Position numbers and translations under genes: made by a program
In this document: in pieces, positions 1 through 11,796 of the stretch
Numbering within the stretch: position 1 is the stretch's first letter
Layout of the letters: every line of letters begins with the position of its first letter
Assembly: GCF_007829335.1 (NCBI RefSeq)
Contig: NZ_VIWO01000009.1
Location: 62,001-126,000 of the forward strand
Reading direction: 5' to 3'
Length of the DNA stretch: 64,000 bases
From: Chitinophaga polysaccharea
GTDB taxonomy: Bacteria > Bacteroidota > Bacteroidia > Chitinophagales > Chitinophagaceae
The notes under the pieces: generated by a model
Told to the model about the DNA's origin: nothing
Seen by the model: only the letters and a program-made list of their open reading frames with translations
Database searches by the model: none

Positions 1-2694
<2,694 letters not shown>

Positions 2695-2718
2695 TAAGAA
2701 AGGTAAATATATTAAAAG

Positions 2719-4305
2719 ATGAAAAAAGTGATTGTTTTGATGTTCCTGCTTTTTGCCGTTGCAGAAACATTGGTGGCACAAAGAGGAAAAGATAAGCAAC
2801 CAGCGGCGTCTGAGCGGATCATTAATATTGACTTCAATAAAACAGCCGGTAAGCTCAATACCCAATTTAACGCATGTGTGGGGGCAGGCCGGGCGAATGA
2901 AGGGCTTCGGGCAGACTGGCAGCAGCAGCTGGCTTATGTAAGAAAAGAATGTGGTTTCCGGTACATCCGTATGCATGGCCTTTTAACAGATGATATGGCA
3001 GTATATACAGAAGATAATAAAGGGAATCCGGTGTATAACTACATGTACATTGACGTGTTGTTTGATTTTTTACAAAGTATTGGTATGAAACCATTTGTTG
3101 AACTTGGTTTTATGCCTTCCGCGCTGGCCAGCGGTGGTAAAACAATTTTCTGGTGGCGGGGCAACGTCACTCCGCCGAAGGATTACGAAAAATGGGCAGC
3201 GCTGGTGAAGGATCTTACCCGGCATTTTACGGAGCGTTATGGCGCCGATGAAGTAAAGACCTGGTACTTTGAGGTTTGGAACGAGCCTAACCTGGATGGA
3301 TTTTGGGCGGGGAGCCAGAGCGACTATTTTAAATTATATACCTACAGCGCAAAGGCAATCAAAAGTGTTAATCCATCTTATCGCGTAGGAGGGCCGGGAA
3401 CGGCGGGAGCAGCCTGGGAACCGGAAATGATTGCCTACTGCAATAAAAATAATGTGCCTATTGATTTTATAAGCACCCACGCATATGGGGTAAAGCAGGG
3501 ATACCTCGACGAATTTGGCCACTCAGGGACGGTGCTCGATAAAAATCCCATGAGCATCAGTGGTGATGTGCTTCAATCGCGGAAAGAAATTGCCGGCTCC
3601 GCTATGCCTCAGTTGGAACTTCATTATACTGAATGGAGCGCTTCCTACACCCCGGCAGATCCTATCCACGACAGCTACCACGAAGCGGCGTTTGTGCTGC
3701 AAAAGTTAAAACAGGTGGGCAACGCTGCCAATTCCATGTCGTATTGGGTGTTTACGGACATCTTCGAAGAGCCCGGACCCCGCTTTACGCCTTTCCACGG
3801 AGGATTTGGCATGTTGAGCACGCAGGGTATCAACAAACCGGTATTCTATGCTTATCAATTTTTGAACAAGCTGGGAAACATTGAATTGGTAAATAACGAT
3901 GTTGCTTCATGGGGGTGTAAGGATGCCGCCGGAAATATGCAGGTGCTGGCGTGGGATTTTACCAATACTCATCCCGGGGACTCCGTACACAATCAGCAAT
4001 ACTACATTCGTGATCTTCCTTCAAAATCCAAAGGAAAATTGAAGATTAATATTGCAAATGTTCCGGATGGCACCTACGCACTTGAAATTTATAAAGTTGG
4101 ATACCATGTCAACGATGCCTATTCTACCTATCTCTCCATGGGAAGGCCTGCACAGCTCAACAGGCAGGAAGTTGAACAAATAAAGAAACAAAACGATGGA
4201 TCGCCCGTTGCCAGGGAAATTGTTACTGTAAAAGCCGGCAGCTTTACAAGAGAACTGGAGATCCGTGAGAATGATGTCTTCTTGCTGAATATTATCAGAT
4301 TATAG
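2719..4305 (+). CDS. GH39 family glycoside hydrolase (beta-xylosidase-like)
   Basis: Secreted enzyme of 528 residues with a cleavable signal peptide (MKKVIVLMFLLFAVAETLVAQ). The GH39 barrel shows the acid/base Glu in FEVWNEPNL (E189) and the nucleophile Glu in HYTEWS (E305), then the family-typical segment with HGGFGM and GINKPVFYAY. The C-terminal 120 residues form a beta-sandwich. GH39 enzymes are retaining exo-enzymes acting on beta-xylosides, alpha-iduronides or related sugars; beta-xylosidase is the likeliest activity given two GH43 genes and a GH127 gene downstream, but this is inference. The ATG at 2719 is the only start that gives an intact signal peptide. A terminator-like hairpin follows at 4321. 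Confidence 0.85.
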   Translation: MKKVIVLMFLLFAVAETLVAQRGKDKQPAASERIINIDFNKTAGKLNTQFNACVGAGRANEGLRADWQQQLAYVRKECGFRYIRMHGLLTDDMAVYTEDNKGNPVYNYMYIDVLFDFLQSIGMKPFVELGFMPSALASGGKTIFWWRGNVTPPKDYEKWAALVKDLTRHFTERYGADEVKTWYFEVWNEPNLDGFWAGSQSDYFKLYTYSAKAIKSVNPSYRVGGPGTAGAAWEPEMIAYCNKNNVPIDFISTHAYGVKQGYLDEFGHSGTVLDKNPMSISGDVLQSRKEIAGSAMPQLELHYTEWSASYTPADPIHDSYHEAAFVLQKLKQVGNAANSMSYWVFTDIFEEPGPRFTPFHGGFGMLSTQGINKPVFYAYQFLNKLGNIELVNNDVASWGCKDAAGNMQVLAWDFTNTHPGDSVHNQQYYIRDLPSKSKGKLKINIANVPDGTYALEIYKVGYHVNDAYSTYLSMGRPAQLNRQEVEQIKKQNDGSPVAREIVTVKAGSFTRELEIRENDVFLLNIIRL

Positions 4306-4320
4306 AGATATCGGTTACCG

Positions 4321-4346
4321 GTCAGGAGTAGCACTCCTGGCTTTTA
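4321..4346 (+). terminator. Hairpin terminator after the GH39 gene
   Basis: CAGGAGT-AGC-ACTCCTG forms a perfect 7-bp stem, extendable by two pairs, followed by CTTTTATATT. It sits 16 bp after the GH39 stop codon and probably ends the GH42/GH39 transcript. Confidence 0.6.
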
Positions 4347-4526
4347 TATTATTCCAGTTTTGCCAGCCATGTTGTTACGGGCAGTTATCCCTGCCTAAAG
4401 TATTTGGGAATAATATGGTTTTGCAAAGAAACATGCAGATTCCCATATGGGGGCATCATCCAAAAGTAAAAAGGGGCGGAACTTTACTGATTCTATTTTA
4501 GGCAGTTTTTTTATTCGAAAAATAAA

Positions 4527-4539
4527 TGTTAAAATGACA
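4527..4539 (+). promoter_or_regulatory. Palindromic operator-like site 1 (TGTTAAAATGACA)
   Basis: A 13-bp imperfect palindrome of the form TGTYA-N3-TRACA. With its flank it makes an 18-bp string (ATAAATGTTAAAATGACA) that recurs exactly, on the opposite strand, at 7739-7756. A third relative lies at 9182-9200. All three precede genes of the same polysaccharide locus. The regulator that binds it is not visible in the window. The 180 bp between the 4321 hairpin and this site show nothing else. Confidence 0.55.
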
Positions 4540-4634
4540 TTTTAATTTTTTAAGATTGCACTCCATTGGTTATTAATAGCAGCGTAGGTATAGATGTCAA
4601 CAAGCAGGAGCTATTTTGGGGCAGGCGTGTTTTC

Positions 4635-6071
4635 TTGAAATTTTTACGAATAAATCCGCACATCTTGAATAGAAAAATTGTCATATTTACCTGGTTATAT
4701 GGGGTCACTCTTTTGGTATTGTCTTCCGTAGCTGTTATAGCACAGTCAAACCCTTTCGGTAAGGCCCTTATCCCGGACATGATTGCAGATGCCAGTATCC
4801 AGGAGATAGATGGCACGTTTTATTGTTACGCAACAACCGATGGCTATGACGCGGGGCTTAAGACCTCCGGGCCGCCTGTGGTATGGAAGTCAAAGGACTT
4901 TGTGCATTGGAGTTTTTCGGGGATTTGTTTTCCATCGGCAGCAGGGCAGTTATATTGGGCGCCGAGTAAAGCCATTGCTGCGAATGGGAGGTATTACCTG
5001 TACCCTACAGTTAATGGGTTTATGTATGCGGCTGTTTCCGATTCACCAGAAGGGCCTTTCCATCTTGCACAAGGACCTGACACGTTTATAAAACCGTATT
5101 CGGCTAATACTTTGCTGAAGTCGCAATCGCCCCATGCCCCTGCTGGAATAGACGCGGAAGTTTTTATAGACGACGACAAAAAAGCTTATTTATTCTGGCA
5201 ATTAAGACATGCAGCCTGGCTGCATGAAGATATGGTAACTGTTGACACCAATGTGGCTACCATTCAAACGCCGCATAGCGGTTATTCTGAAGGACCTATC
5301 TTTTTTAAACGGAAAGGCATCTATTATTTTCTCTATACGCTTGGGGGCGATGAAAAGTACCAATATGCGTACGTTTCAGGTAACCTGTCGCCGCTCGGCC
5401 CTTTTGATACGCCTAAAGGAAACGATATTATTGCGGCCACCAATTATAAACGCCAGATTTTCGGCCCTGGACATGGTTGTGTTTTTAACGTGCCGGGCAC
5501 AGATGATTATTATTTTGTTTATCTGGAATATGGGAGGGGCAGTACCAACAGACAAACGTATGTCAATAAGTTATACTTCACAAGTGATGGCGCTATCCAG
5601 CCTGTTGATCTCACTATGGAGGGGGTTGGGGCGCTTCGTAAAATAAAGTCCGACGCTCCCAGGAAAATTAAGTATGCTTTTGCGTCCAGTATCCGTACCG
5701 AATTAAAAATCAACCCGGCAAAAGATTCCTCATTTCAGCGGGTCGAGTATTTTGCGCCCTCGTTTGCTTTTGATGGCGCAAATGGCTCCCGGTGGATGGC
5801 AGCACAGAACGATACCACCTGTTGGTTAGTAGCAGATTTGGGAAAAGTTGATCAGATAAAACGTAGCGACATTTACTTCGTTCGCCCTACAGCCGGGCAT
5901 TCATATATGCTGGAATCATCTGTTGACGGGAAACACTGGACTACCTGTGGCGGCCATCATGACGCAAGGATACAGTCTCCCCACACCGATATATTTAAGC
6001 TCAAGGCACGCTATCTCCGTGTCAGGATTACAGAAGGGGTAAAAGGTGTCTGGGAATGGAATATCAACTAA
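4635..6071 (+). CDS. GH43 family glycoside hydrolase with C-terminal F5/8-type-C-like domain
   Basis: Five-bladed propeller enzyme. The GH43 triad is visible: the base Asp in PDMIADAS, the pKa-modulating Asp in GIDAEVFID and the acid Glu in YSEGPIFF. The C-terminal 130 residues (from about FASSIRTELK) look like a discoidin/F5-8C galactose-binding-type sandwich with DGANGSRWMA and WNIN. There is no in-frame ATG before the signal-peptide-like stretch. The frame is open from a TTG at 4566, but the TTG at 4635 (MKFLRINPH..., then a hydrophobic core ending VIAQ) gives the best signal peptide; a TTG at 4665 is also possible. Activity is probably alpha-L-arabinofuranosidase or beta-xylosidase on hemicellulose, subfamily not assigned. 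It abuts the next GH43 gene with no gap. Confidence 0.8.
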   Translation: MKFLRINPHILNRKIVIFTWLYGVTLLVLSSVAVIAQSNPFGKALIPDMIADASIQEIDGTFYCYATTDGYDAGLKTSGPPVVWKSKDFVHWSFSGICFPSAAGQLYWAPSKAIAANGRYYLYPTVNGFMYAAVSDSPEGPFHLAQGPDTFIKPYSANTLLKSQSPHAPAGIDAEVFIDDDKKAYLFWQLRHAAWLHEDMVTVDTNVATIQTPHSGYSEGPIFFKRKGIYYFLYTLGGDEKYQYAYVSGNLSPLGPFDTPKGNDIIAATNYKRQIFGPGHGCVFNVPGTDDYYFVYLEYGRGSTNRQTYVNKLYFTSDGAIQPVDLTMEGVGALRKIKSDAPRKIKYAFASSIRTELKINPAKDSSFQRVEYFAPSFAFDGANGSRWMAAQNDTTCWLVADLGKVDQIKRSDIYFVRPTAGHSYMLESSVDGKHWTTCGGHHDARIQSPHTDIFKLKARYLRVRITEGVKGVWEWNIN

Positions 6072-6083
6072 GTGGAAAAAATA

Positions 6084-7685
6084 ATGATGAAGATCAGAAT
6101 ATTTATAACACTGCTGTTTTTTACATTACTGCCTTTTACTGTATTGGGCCAGCAAACCGGCAAATGGGGAGACCAGGGGAACGGAACTTATATAAACCCT
6201 GTCATACCAGCTGATTTTAGTGACCTGGATGCCATACGGGTAGGAGATGATTTCTATGCCATATCCTCCACCATGCAGTATTCACCAGGTATGGCCGTTT
6301 TGCATTCGAGGGATCTTGTCAACTGGAAAATAATCAGCCATGTGGTTAGCGACCTGACACAAATTAGTCCTGATCTGAACTGGAACAAAATGGACAGTTA
6401 CGGAAAAGGTATCTGGGCAGGTGCTATCCGTTATTACAAAGGAAAATTCTGGGTGTATTTTGGTACGCCTGATGATGGATTTTTTATGAGTACTGCAGAA
6501 AATGCAGCCGGCCCATGGACACCGCTGCATCAGGTGTGGAAGGTATCCGGTTGGGATGACTGTTGCCCTTTCTGTGACGATGATGGACAGCTGTATTTTA
6601 TGGCTACCAACTTTGAAAATGATCCAAAGAATAACAGGAAGTATAATATACATCTCTTTAAAATGCCCCCCGATGGTAAAAGCTTATTGATGGAGTCGGA
6701 TAGTATTATTCATCAATCGCCGGGTAGTGAGGCAAATAAGTTGTTCAAAATAAACGGGTTTTACTATCATTTGTTCAGTGAGGTGAAGGCTGAGGGACGT
6801 GTGTTGATGATGAAACGTTCAAAAAATATCCTGGGGCCTTGGGAAACGAGGCAATTGAATCACGTAAACAAGGCGCTGGATAAAGAACCTAACCAGGGGG
6901 GACTTATACAGTTGACCAGCGGGAGGTGGTATTTTTTTACGCATCATGGCACCGGCGATTGGGAAGGTAGGGCTGCCAGCCTGCTGCCGGTTACGTGGCT
7001 GGATGGCTGGCCGGTTATCGGAGAACCGGGAAAAGATAGTATTGGCTCAATGGTTTGGAAAGCTCCTAAGCCCATTAATATTCCAAATATTGAAAAAGGC
7101 AAATCTGCTAATGATGATTTTAATGTACAGGTTTTACAGCCGCAATGGGAGTGGAACTATCAGCCAAGAGCTGATAAATGGTCGTTGACCGAACATAAAG
7201 GCTGCCTGCGATTACATGCTTTTATGCCGGTAAATCAAACAGGCGGCAATATCCTGTTGAAAGCAGGTAATATGATCACCCAAAGAAGCTTCCGCACCGC
7301 CTCATGTGAAGTGACTATTAAGCTGGACATCCGGGGCATGTGCAATGGCGGGCATGCAGGGCTGACCCATTTTTCAACGGCAGGTACCTCCTGTATTGGG
7401 ATAAAGCAGTTTGATAGCTCCCGGTATTTAACCTATACGAGTGAAAATAAGGATAGTATCGGGCCAGCAGTGAAAGATAATATGGTGTGGCTGCGGTCAG
7501 TATGGGATTTCCAGGGGATTAACAGATTTTTTTATAGTGTGGATGGTAAATTGTTTTTACCATTCGGAGCGAAAAACCAACTGACCTGGGGAAGCTATCG
7601 TGGCGACAGGATTGGCATCTTTAATTTTAATACAGCGCAGGAATGTGGCTTTGTGGACATCGATTTTTTCCGTTACAAGTATTAG
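6084..7685 (+). CDS. GH43 glycoside hydrolase (beta-xylosidase/arabinofuranosidase type) with beta-sandwich tail
   Basis: Signal peptide ending VLGQQ, then YINPVIPADFSDLDAIRVGDDFY, whose first part holds the base Asp. Next come PFCDDDGQLYF with the middle Asp and SPGSEANKLFK with the acid Glu, a pattern typical of the GH43 group that includes beta-xylosidases with a C-terminal concanavalin-like sandwich. That tail occupies roughly the last 190 residues (from NIEKGKSANDDFN). The frame also opens with a GTG at 6072, directly after the previous stop, but the ATGs at 6084/6087 give a normal signal peptide and are preferred. It is translationally close to the upstream GH43 gene, so the pair is likely one operon for side-chain and xyloside removal. 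Confidence 0.85.
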   Translation: MMKIRIFITLLFFTLLPFTVLGQQTGKWGDQGNGTYINPVIPADFSDLDAIRVGDDFYAISSTMQYSPGMAVLHSRDLVNWKIISHVVSDLTQISPDLNWNKMDSYGKGIWAGAIRYYKGKFWVYFGTPDDGFFMSTAENAAGPWTPLHQVWKVSGWDDCCPFCDDDGQLYFMATNFENDPKNNRKYNIHLFKMPPDGKSLLMESDSIIHQSPGSEANKLFKINGFYYHLFSEVKAEGRVLMMKRSKNILGPWETRQLNHVNKALDKEPNQGGLIQLTSGRWYFFTHHGTGDWEGRAASLLPVTWLDGWPVIGEPGKDSIGSMVWKAPKPINIPNIEKGKSANDDFNVQVLQPQWEWNYQPRADKWSLTEHKGCLRLHAFMPVNQTGGNILLKAGNMITQRSFRTASCEVTIKLDIRGMCNGGHAGLTHFSTAGTSCIGIKQFDSSRYLTYTSENKDSIGPAVKDNMVWLRSVWDFQGINRFFYSVDGKLFLPFGAKNQLTWGSYRGDRIGIFNFNTAQECGFVDIDFFRYKY

Positions 7686-7738
7686 AATACTTATTTCCAG
7701 GCAACCTGCCTTAACAGTTTACCGTATACGTTAAATAT

Positions 7739-7756
7739 TGTCATTTTAACATTTAT
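7739..7756 (-). promoter_or_regulatory. Palindromic operator-like site 2
   Basis: Reads TGTCATTTTAACATTTAT on the + strand, the exact reverse complement of ATAAATGTTAAAATGACA at 4522-4539. It ends 15 bp before the ATG at 7772. The short gap from 7686 holds no terminator that I can see. Confidence 0.55.
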
Positions 7757-7771
7757 CTAATTGAAAAACCT

Positions 7772-8986
7772 ATGAAACTAATGAGAATGAGTACCATTGG
7801 GGGAGTACTTTTATTTTTTATCGTAACATCCTGTAGAAAGGAAATGGCTGACGCCACGGGAAAGCAGCCATTAAACAATCATGATACGGTATTTGTGCAT
7901 CCGGGATTATTGCATAAACAAGCTGATTTCGACCGCATGAAAAGCAAGGTGGAGGCGGGAGCAGAGCCATGGGTTTCCGGTTGGAACCGCCTGACCTCCA
8001 ACTCACACAGCGGGCTTGGCTGGCAGCCCAACCCGGCAGATACCGTTTATCGGGGTAGTGATGGTGTTCATCGTGAAAACTACGGGCAATTATATAACGA
8101 TATTGCGGCGGCTTATGCAACGGCTTTGAGATGGAAGGTTTCAGGCGATAAGTTATATGCGGAGAAGTCCATACAAATCATGAACGCGTGGTCGGCCAGG
8201 TTGAAACGCATCAACGGCAACAATGATGCAAACCTGGCAGCAGGATTATATGGCTATCAGTTTGCCAATGCGGCGGAAATAATGAGAAGTTATAGTGGTT
8301 GGGCTCCTGCCGATTTTAGGAGATTCCAGCAAATGATGCGGAATGTTTTCTATCCCATGAATCACTCCTTCCTCACAAGAAGGGAGAGGTGTATGAGCCA
8401 TTTCTACGCAAACTGGGATTTATGTGTTATGAACTCCATCCTCGCTATAGGCGTTTTGTGCGACGACCGCGATCTATATAATGAAGCGATCAACTATTTT
8501 AAATATGGCGCAGGAAATGGCGCCATCTCCAATGCTGTTTATTTTATTCATCCCGACGGCCTGGGGCAGTGGCAGGAGAGTGGCCGCGATCAGGGGCACA
8601 CTACGCTCGGCATTGGTTTGATGGGAACATTTTGCGAAATGGCCTGGAACCAGGGAGACGATATGTATGGTTATGATAATAATCGCTTTTTGAAAGGGGC
8701 AGAATATGTGGCGGCCTATAATCTCGGCGACTCGGTTTCTTTTAAACCTTATGCCAATTGCGTGGGCGTTGTACAAAACGTTATCAGTAGCGGCAGCCGG
8801 GGCAATACCCGTCCCGTTTGGGAATTGGTGTATAACCACTATGTAAACCGCAAAGGGTTGGCCGCTCCAAATTGTGCGCGATTTGCGCAAAAAGTACGGC
8901 CGGAGGGCGGCGGAGGAAATTATGGGCCTAACAGCGGAGGCTATGACCAACTTGGCTATGGCACATTAACCTTCTCATTGAAATAG
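7772..8986 (+). CDS. Alginate-lyase-superfamily lipoprotein (putative polysaccharide lyase)
   Basis: 404-residue lipoprotein with a lipobox Cys (VTSC, C21), so it is probably anchored in a membrane facing the periplasm or cell surface. The body matches the alpha/alpha-toroid fold of the alginate lyase superfamily (PF05426 type): FVHPGLLHKQADFDRMK near the N-terminus, YNDIAAAYATALRWK, a central NWDLCVMNS and WQESGRDQGHT in the second half. Family members cleave uronate-containing polymers by beta-elimination. In a locus with GH42, GH43 and GH127 the substrate is more likely a glucuronan- or pectin-like side chain than alginate. The PL family is not assigned and the activity is unproven. It has its own operator-like site upstream and a strong hairpin downstream. 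Confidence 0.7.
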   Translation: MKLMRMSTIGGVLLFFIVTSCRKEMADATGKQPLNNHDTVFVHPGLLHKQADFDRMKSKVEAGAEPWVSGWNRLTSNSHSGLGWQPNPADTVYRGSDGVHRENYGQLYNDIAAAYATALRWKVSGDKLYAEKSIQIMNAWSARLKRINGNNDANLAAGLYGYQFANAAEIMRSYSGWAPADFRRFQQMMRNVFYPMNHSFLTRRERCMSHFYANWDLCVMNSILAIGVLCDDRDLYNEAINYFKYGAGNGAISNAVYFIHPDGLGQWQESGRDQGHTTLGIGLMGTFCEMAWNQGDDMYGYDNNRFLKGAEYVAAYNLGDSVSFKPYANCVGVVQNVISSGSRGNTRPVWELVYNHYVNRKGLAAPNCARFAQKVRPEGGGGNYGPNSGGYDQLGYGTLTFSLK

Positions 8987-9040
8987 ACAGATATCCTAAG
9001 TAACCTGCCAATCAATCGCGGGAAGAGACCAATAATATTA

Positions 9041-9091
9041 AAAGTAAAATACCAGTATGGGAAAGTCTTCCCGTACTGGTATTTTACTTAT
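9041..9091 (+). terminator. Strong hairpin terminator
   Basis: AGTAAAATACCAGTATGGGA and TTCCCGTACTGGTATTTTACT form a stem of about 20 bp with one G-U pair and a short loop; the A- and T-runs at its two edges allow termination in both directions. It follows the lyase-like gene. Confidence 0.75.
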
Positions 9092-9181
9092 CTGCCGGGA
9101 GAACATTCACGGCAGGATTTCTCTTTGCCGGTAACGCTTCAAACAGAATTATTCAACATTTACTTTGAATAAATAAAATTT

Positions 9182-9200
9182 AATTGTTAATTTGACAATT
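9182..9200 (+). promoter_or_regulatory. Palindromic operator-like site 3
   Basis: AATTGTTAATTTGACAATT, with AATTGT/ACAATT arms, contains TGTTAATTTGACA and so fits the TGTYA-N3-TRACA pattern seen at 4527 and 7739. It ends 15 bp before the GH127 start codon, the same distance as the site in front of the lyase-like gene. Confidence 0.5.
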
Positions 9201-9215
9201 ATTCCACGTGCATAT

Positions 9216-11540
9216 ATGAAAAAACTGTTCATTTGGCTGCTGGCATATATTCCTGTTAATGTAGCAGCTCAGTCCACTCAATTACAAACATTTGCTTCCG
9301 GCGAGGTCCGGCTGCTGCCAGGGCTTTTCCTGGATGCCCAGCATACAGATGAAAAATATATTTTGTCCCTGGATCCCGACCGTCTGCTGGCTCCTTTTCA
9401 GAAGGATGCAGGAATCGCTGTAAAGAAAGAAAATTATAGGAACTGGGAGAACTCCGGGTTGGATGGCCATATAGGAGGACATTACCTTTCGGCGCTTTCA
9501 TTGATGTATGCTGCTACCGGAAAGCAGGTGTATCTACAACGGCTACATTATATGCTGAACCAGTTGGAACAGTGCCAGCTAAAGAACGGCAATGGTTACC
9601 TGGGAGGAATTCCGGATGGTAAAAAGCTCTGGAAGCAGGTAGAGGATGGCAGGGGAGATGCAGTTACCAAAAGATGGGTACCCTGGTATAACGTACATAA
9701 AACCATGAACGGCCTATTGGATGCCTGGACACTGACAGCCAGCACACAGGCCCGCGACATGCTGCTACAGCTTTGCCACTGGAGCAGGGAGGTGACCAGG
9801 AACCTCAGCGAGGAACAGATGCAGCTAATGCTGCAAACGGAATTCGGAGGAATGAACGAAATTTTTGCTGCGGTTGCAGCGCAAACCGGCGACACTACCT
9901 GGCTTTATATGGCCAGGCGTTTTACCCACCAGCAATTACTTGAGCCGCTCCGCAGGCATACCGATACGCTTACCGGCTTACACGCCAATACCCAGATTCC
10001 CAAAGTGGTTGGCTTTATGCGAACAGGGATAGTAGGTCAGGATACTGCATTGGAAGATGCTTCGGCATTCTTCTGGAACACGGTGGTAACACATAGAAGT
10101 ATCTCCATAGGAGGTAATAGTGTACGTGAACATTTTCATGCTGCCGATAACTTCCGGGCGATGTTGGAAAGCCCTGAAGGACCTGAAACCTGTAACAGCT
10201 ATAACATGCTGAAACTAACCAGGCTGCTTTTTTTGCATCATCCTGACCGTAAGTTTATCGACTACTATGAGCGCACACTCTATAATCATATCCTTTCCTC
10301 CCAGCATCCCAATGGAGGTTTTGTATATTTTACTCCCATACATCCTATGCACTACCGGGTGTATTCTACTCCTCAGAATACGATGTGGTGTTGTGTGGGA
10401 ACAGGCCTGGAAAATCACGGGAAATATACGGAACTGATCTATGCCCATTCAAAAGATTCGCTTTATGTAAACCTGTTTATTCCTTCAGTATTACAATGGA
10501 AACGCAAATCGTTGAAGCTGGTACAGGAAACCCGGTTTCCAACGGAAGATGGTTCATCATTGAAGCTCAATTTAAAAAAGCCCGAACTATTAACGATAGG
10601 GGTGCGTGTGCCGGAATGGGTGAGCAATAAAATGTCTGTTACTGTTAACGGCCGTCCTGTTGATCCGGCTCTAGGTACGTCTGGCTACGTATTTGTTCGC
10701 CGTACATGGAAGAGCGGCGATGTAATAAAGATCCATCTTCCTATGGAAGCACGTACAGAAGGTTTGCCGGACAGCACTCACTGGGTTTCTTTTTTGTACG
10801 GTCCAATCGTACTTGCTGCGGCTACAGATACGCTCAATATGCCTGGTTTATATGCAGATACCAGTCGCTGGGGCCAGATTGCACACGGGAACCTGCGTTC
10901 AATGTCAGCAGCCCCGCTGCTGGAACTGGAGGGGCCGGGCCCCGTTACTTTGCAAAGTACGGGCAGGCCGCTGGAATTTGCGGTGAATAATTTCATCTCC
11001 GGGGCAGCCTTTAGAGACCTCAAACTGGTACCATTTTATAAAGTACACGACAGCCGGTATATGCTCTACTGGCCATATGCTGGCCGGGCGGAACGCAGCA
11101 AATTGCCGGTACAACAGGGAGAGGAAACACTACACTTAGACAGCCTGACAGTTGACAGGGTGTATGCCGGTGAACAACAGCCTGAGGCTGACCACCAATT
11201 TGAGGACGGAGGCAGCACTACCGGTGTTTTGGGGGACCAGCATTTCAGAGTTGCACAACATTGGTTTGCTTATACCCTGCAAGCGCCAGCAGCCCGGGGA
11301 TATCGGTTGTACATCCGTTACCGTTATACTAATGCCGGCGATTGCGGAAGTATTGTTATTGGAGATAAAAGCCTGGTAGAATTATGTGGACAGGCTAACC
11401 ATGATATGACTGATCAAATCGCAGTCGTGGATATCGCTGGTGAACTGGTTTCCTCGGATACGGTAAAAGTAATTTTTAAGGCAGCCTCGGGCAGCACTAC
11501 GCCATGCATCATGGAGGTTAGGCTACTAAAGGTATTATAG
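9216..11540 (+). CDS. GH127 beta-L-arabinofuranosidase-like protein
   Basis: Secreted 774-residue protein (signal peptide ends NVAAQS). The GH127 (formerly DUF1680) signature is complete: GPETCNSYN supplies Glu324 and Cys326, and MWCCVGTG supplies Cys392 and Cys393, corresponding to the zinc-coordinating Glu-Cys-Cys-Cys site of HypBA1-type enzymes, in which a Cys is the nucleophile. The toroid occupies about residues 40-440, then beta-sandwich domains and a C-terminal tail. Known members release beta-L-arabinofuranose from arabinosylated glycans; related families act on other sugars, so the substrate is a family inference. The start ATG at 9216 is chosen over an upstream TTG at 9192, which lies inside the operator-like palindrome. 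Confidence 0.85.
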   Translation: MKKLFIWLLAYIPVNVAAQSTQLQTFASGEVRLLPGLFLDAQHTDEKYILSLDPDRLLAPFQKDAGIAVKKENYRNWENSGLDGHIGGHYLSALSLMYAATGKQVYLQRLHYMLNQLEQCQLKNGNGYLGGIPDGKKLWKQVEDGRGDAVTKRWVPWYNVHKTMNGLLDAWTLTASTQARDMLLQLCHWSREVTRNLSEEQMQLMLQTEFGGMNEIFAAVAAQTGDTTWLYMARRFTHQQLLEPLRRHTDTLTGLHANTQIPKVVGFMRTGIVGQDTALEDASAFFWNTVVTHRSISIGGNSVREHFHAADNFRAMLESPEGPETCNSYNMLKLTRLLFLHHPDRKFIDYYERTLYNHILSSQHPNGGFVYFTPIHPMHYRVYSTPQNTMWCCVGTGLENHGKYTELIYAHSKDSLYVNLFIPSVLQWKRKSLKLVQETRFPTEDGSSLKLNLKKPELLTIGVRVPEWVSNKMSVTVNGRPVDPALGTSGYVFVRRTWKSGDVIKIHLPMEARTEGLPDSTHWVSFLYGPIVLAAATDTLNMPGLYADTSRWGQIAHGNLRSMSAAPLLELEGPGPVTLQSTGRPLEFAVNNFISGAAFRDLKLVPFYKVHDSRYMLYWPYAGRAERSKLPVQQGEETLHLDSLTVDRVYAGEQQPEADHQFEDGGSTTGVLGDQHFRVAQHWFAYTLQAPAARGYRLYIRYRYTNAGDCGSIVIGDKSLVELCGQANHDMTDQIAVVDIAGELVSSDTVKVIFKAASGSTTPCIMEVRLLKVL

Positions 11541-11761
11541 CGCGCCATTCTAATTTCAAATACGTGATCACGTAAGTATTGGTTGAGCCACTGCAGCAGG
11601 TTCTTTAAGGAGAAAGAGGAATCAGGAAAGTGTAGAGAAGCGATTGGAGAAACGCTTTTTCAACACACTTTTCGCTGCAGTGAGCTTGCCAATATTTTCC
11701 TGCCAGGATGGTAAATACTCATGCATATACAAACAGTATATTAAGATAATTTAATCCCTCC

Positions 11762-11792
11762 ATTGTAGTGGCAAATAAGATGCTTATCTTTA
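11762..11792 (+). promoter_or_regulatory. Bacteroidota-type promoter of the Crp/Fnr gene
   Basis: ATTG, 19 bp, then TATCTTTA: close to the TTTG-N19-21-TAnnTTTG pattern of Bacteroidota primary-sigma promoters. The ATG of the regulator starts 5 bp after the -7-like box, implying a very short or absent leader. The rest of the 256-bp gap after GH127 shows no other feature. Confidence 0.45.
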
Positions 11793-11796
11793 GCCA

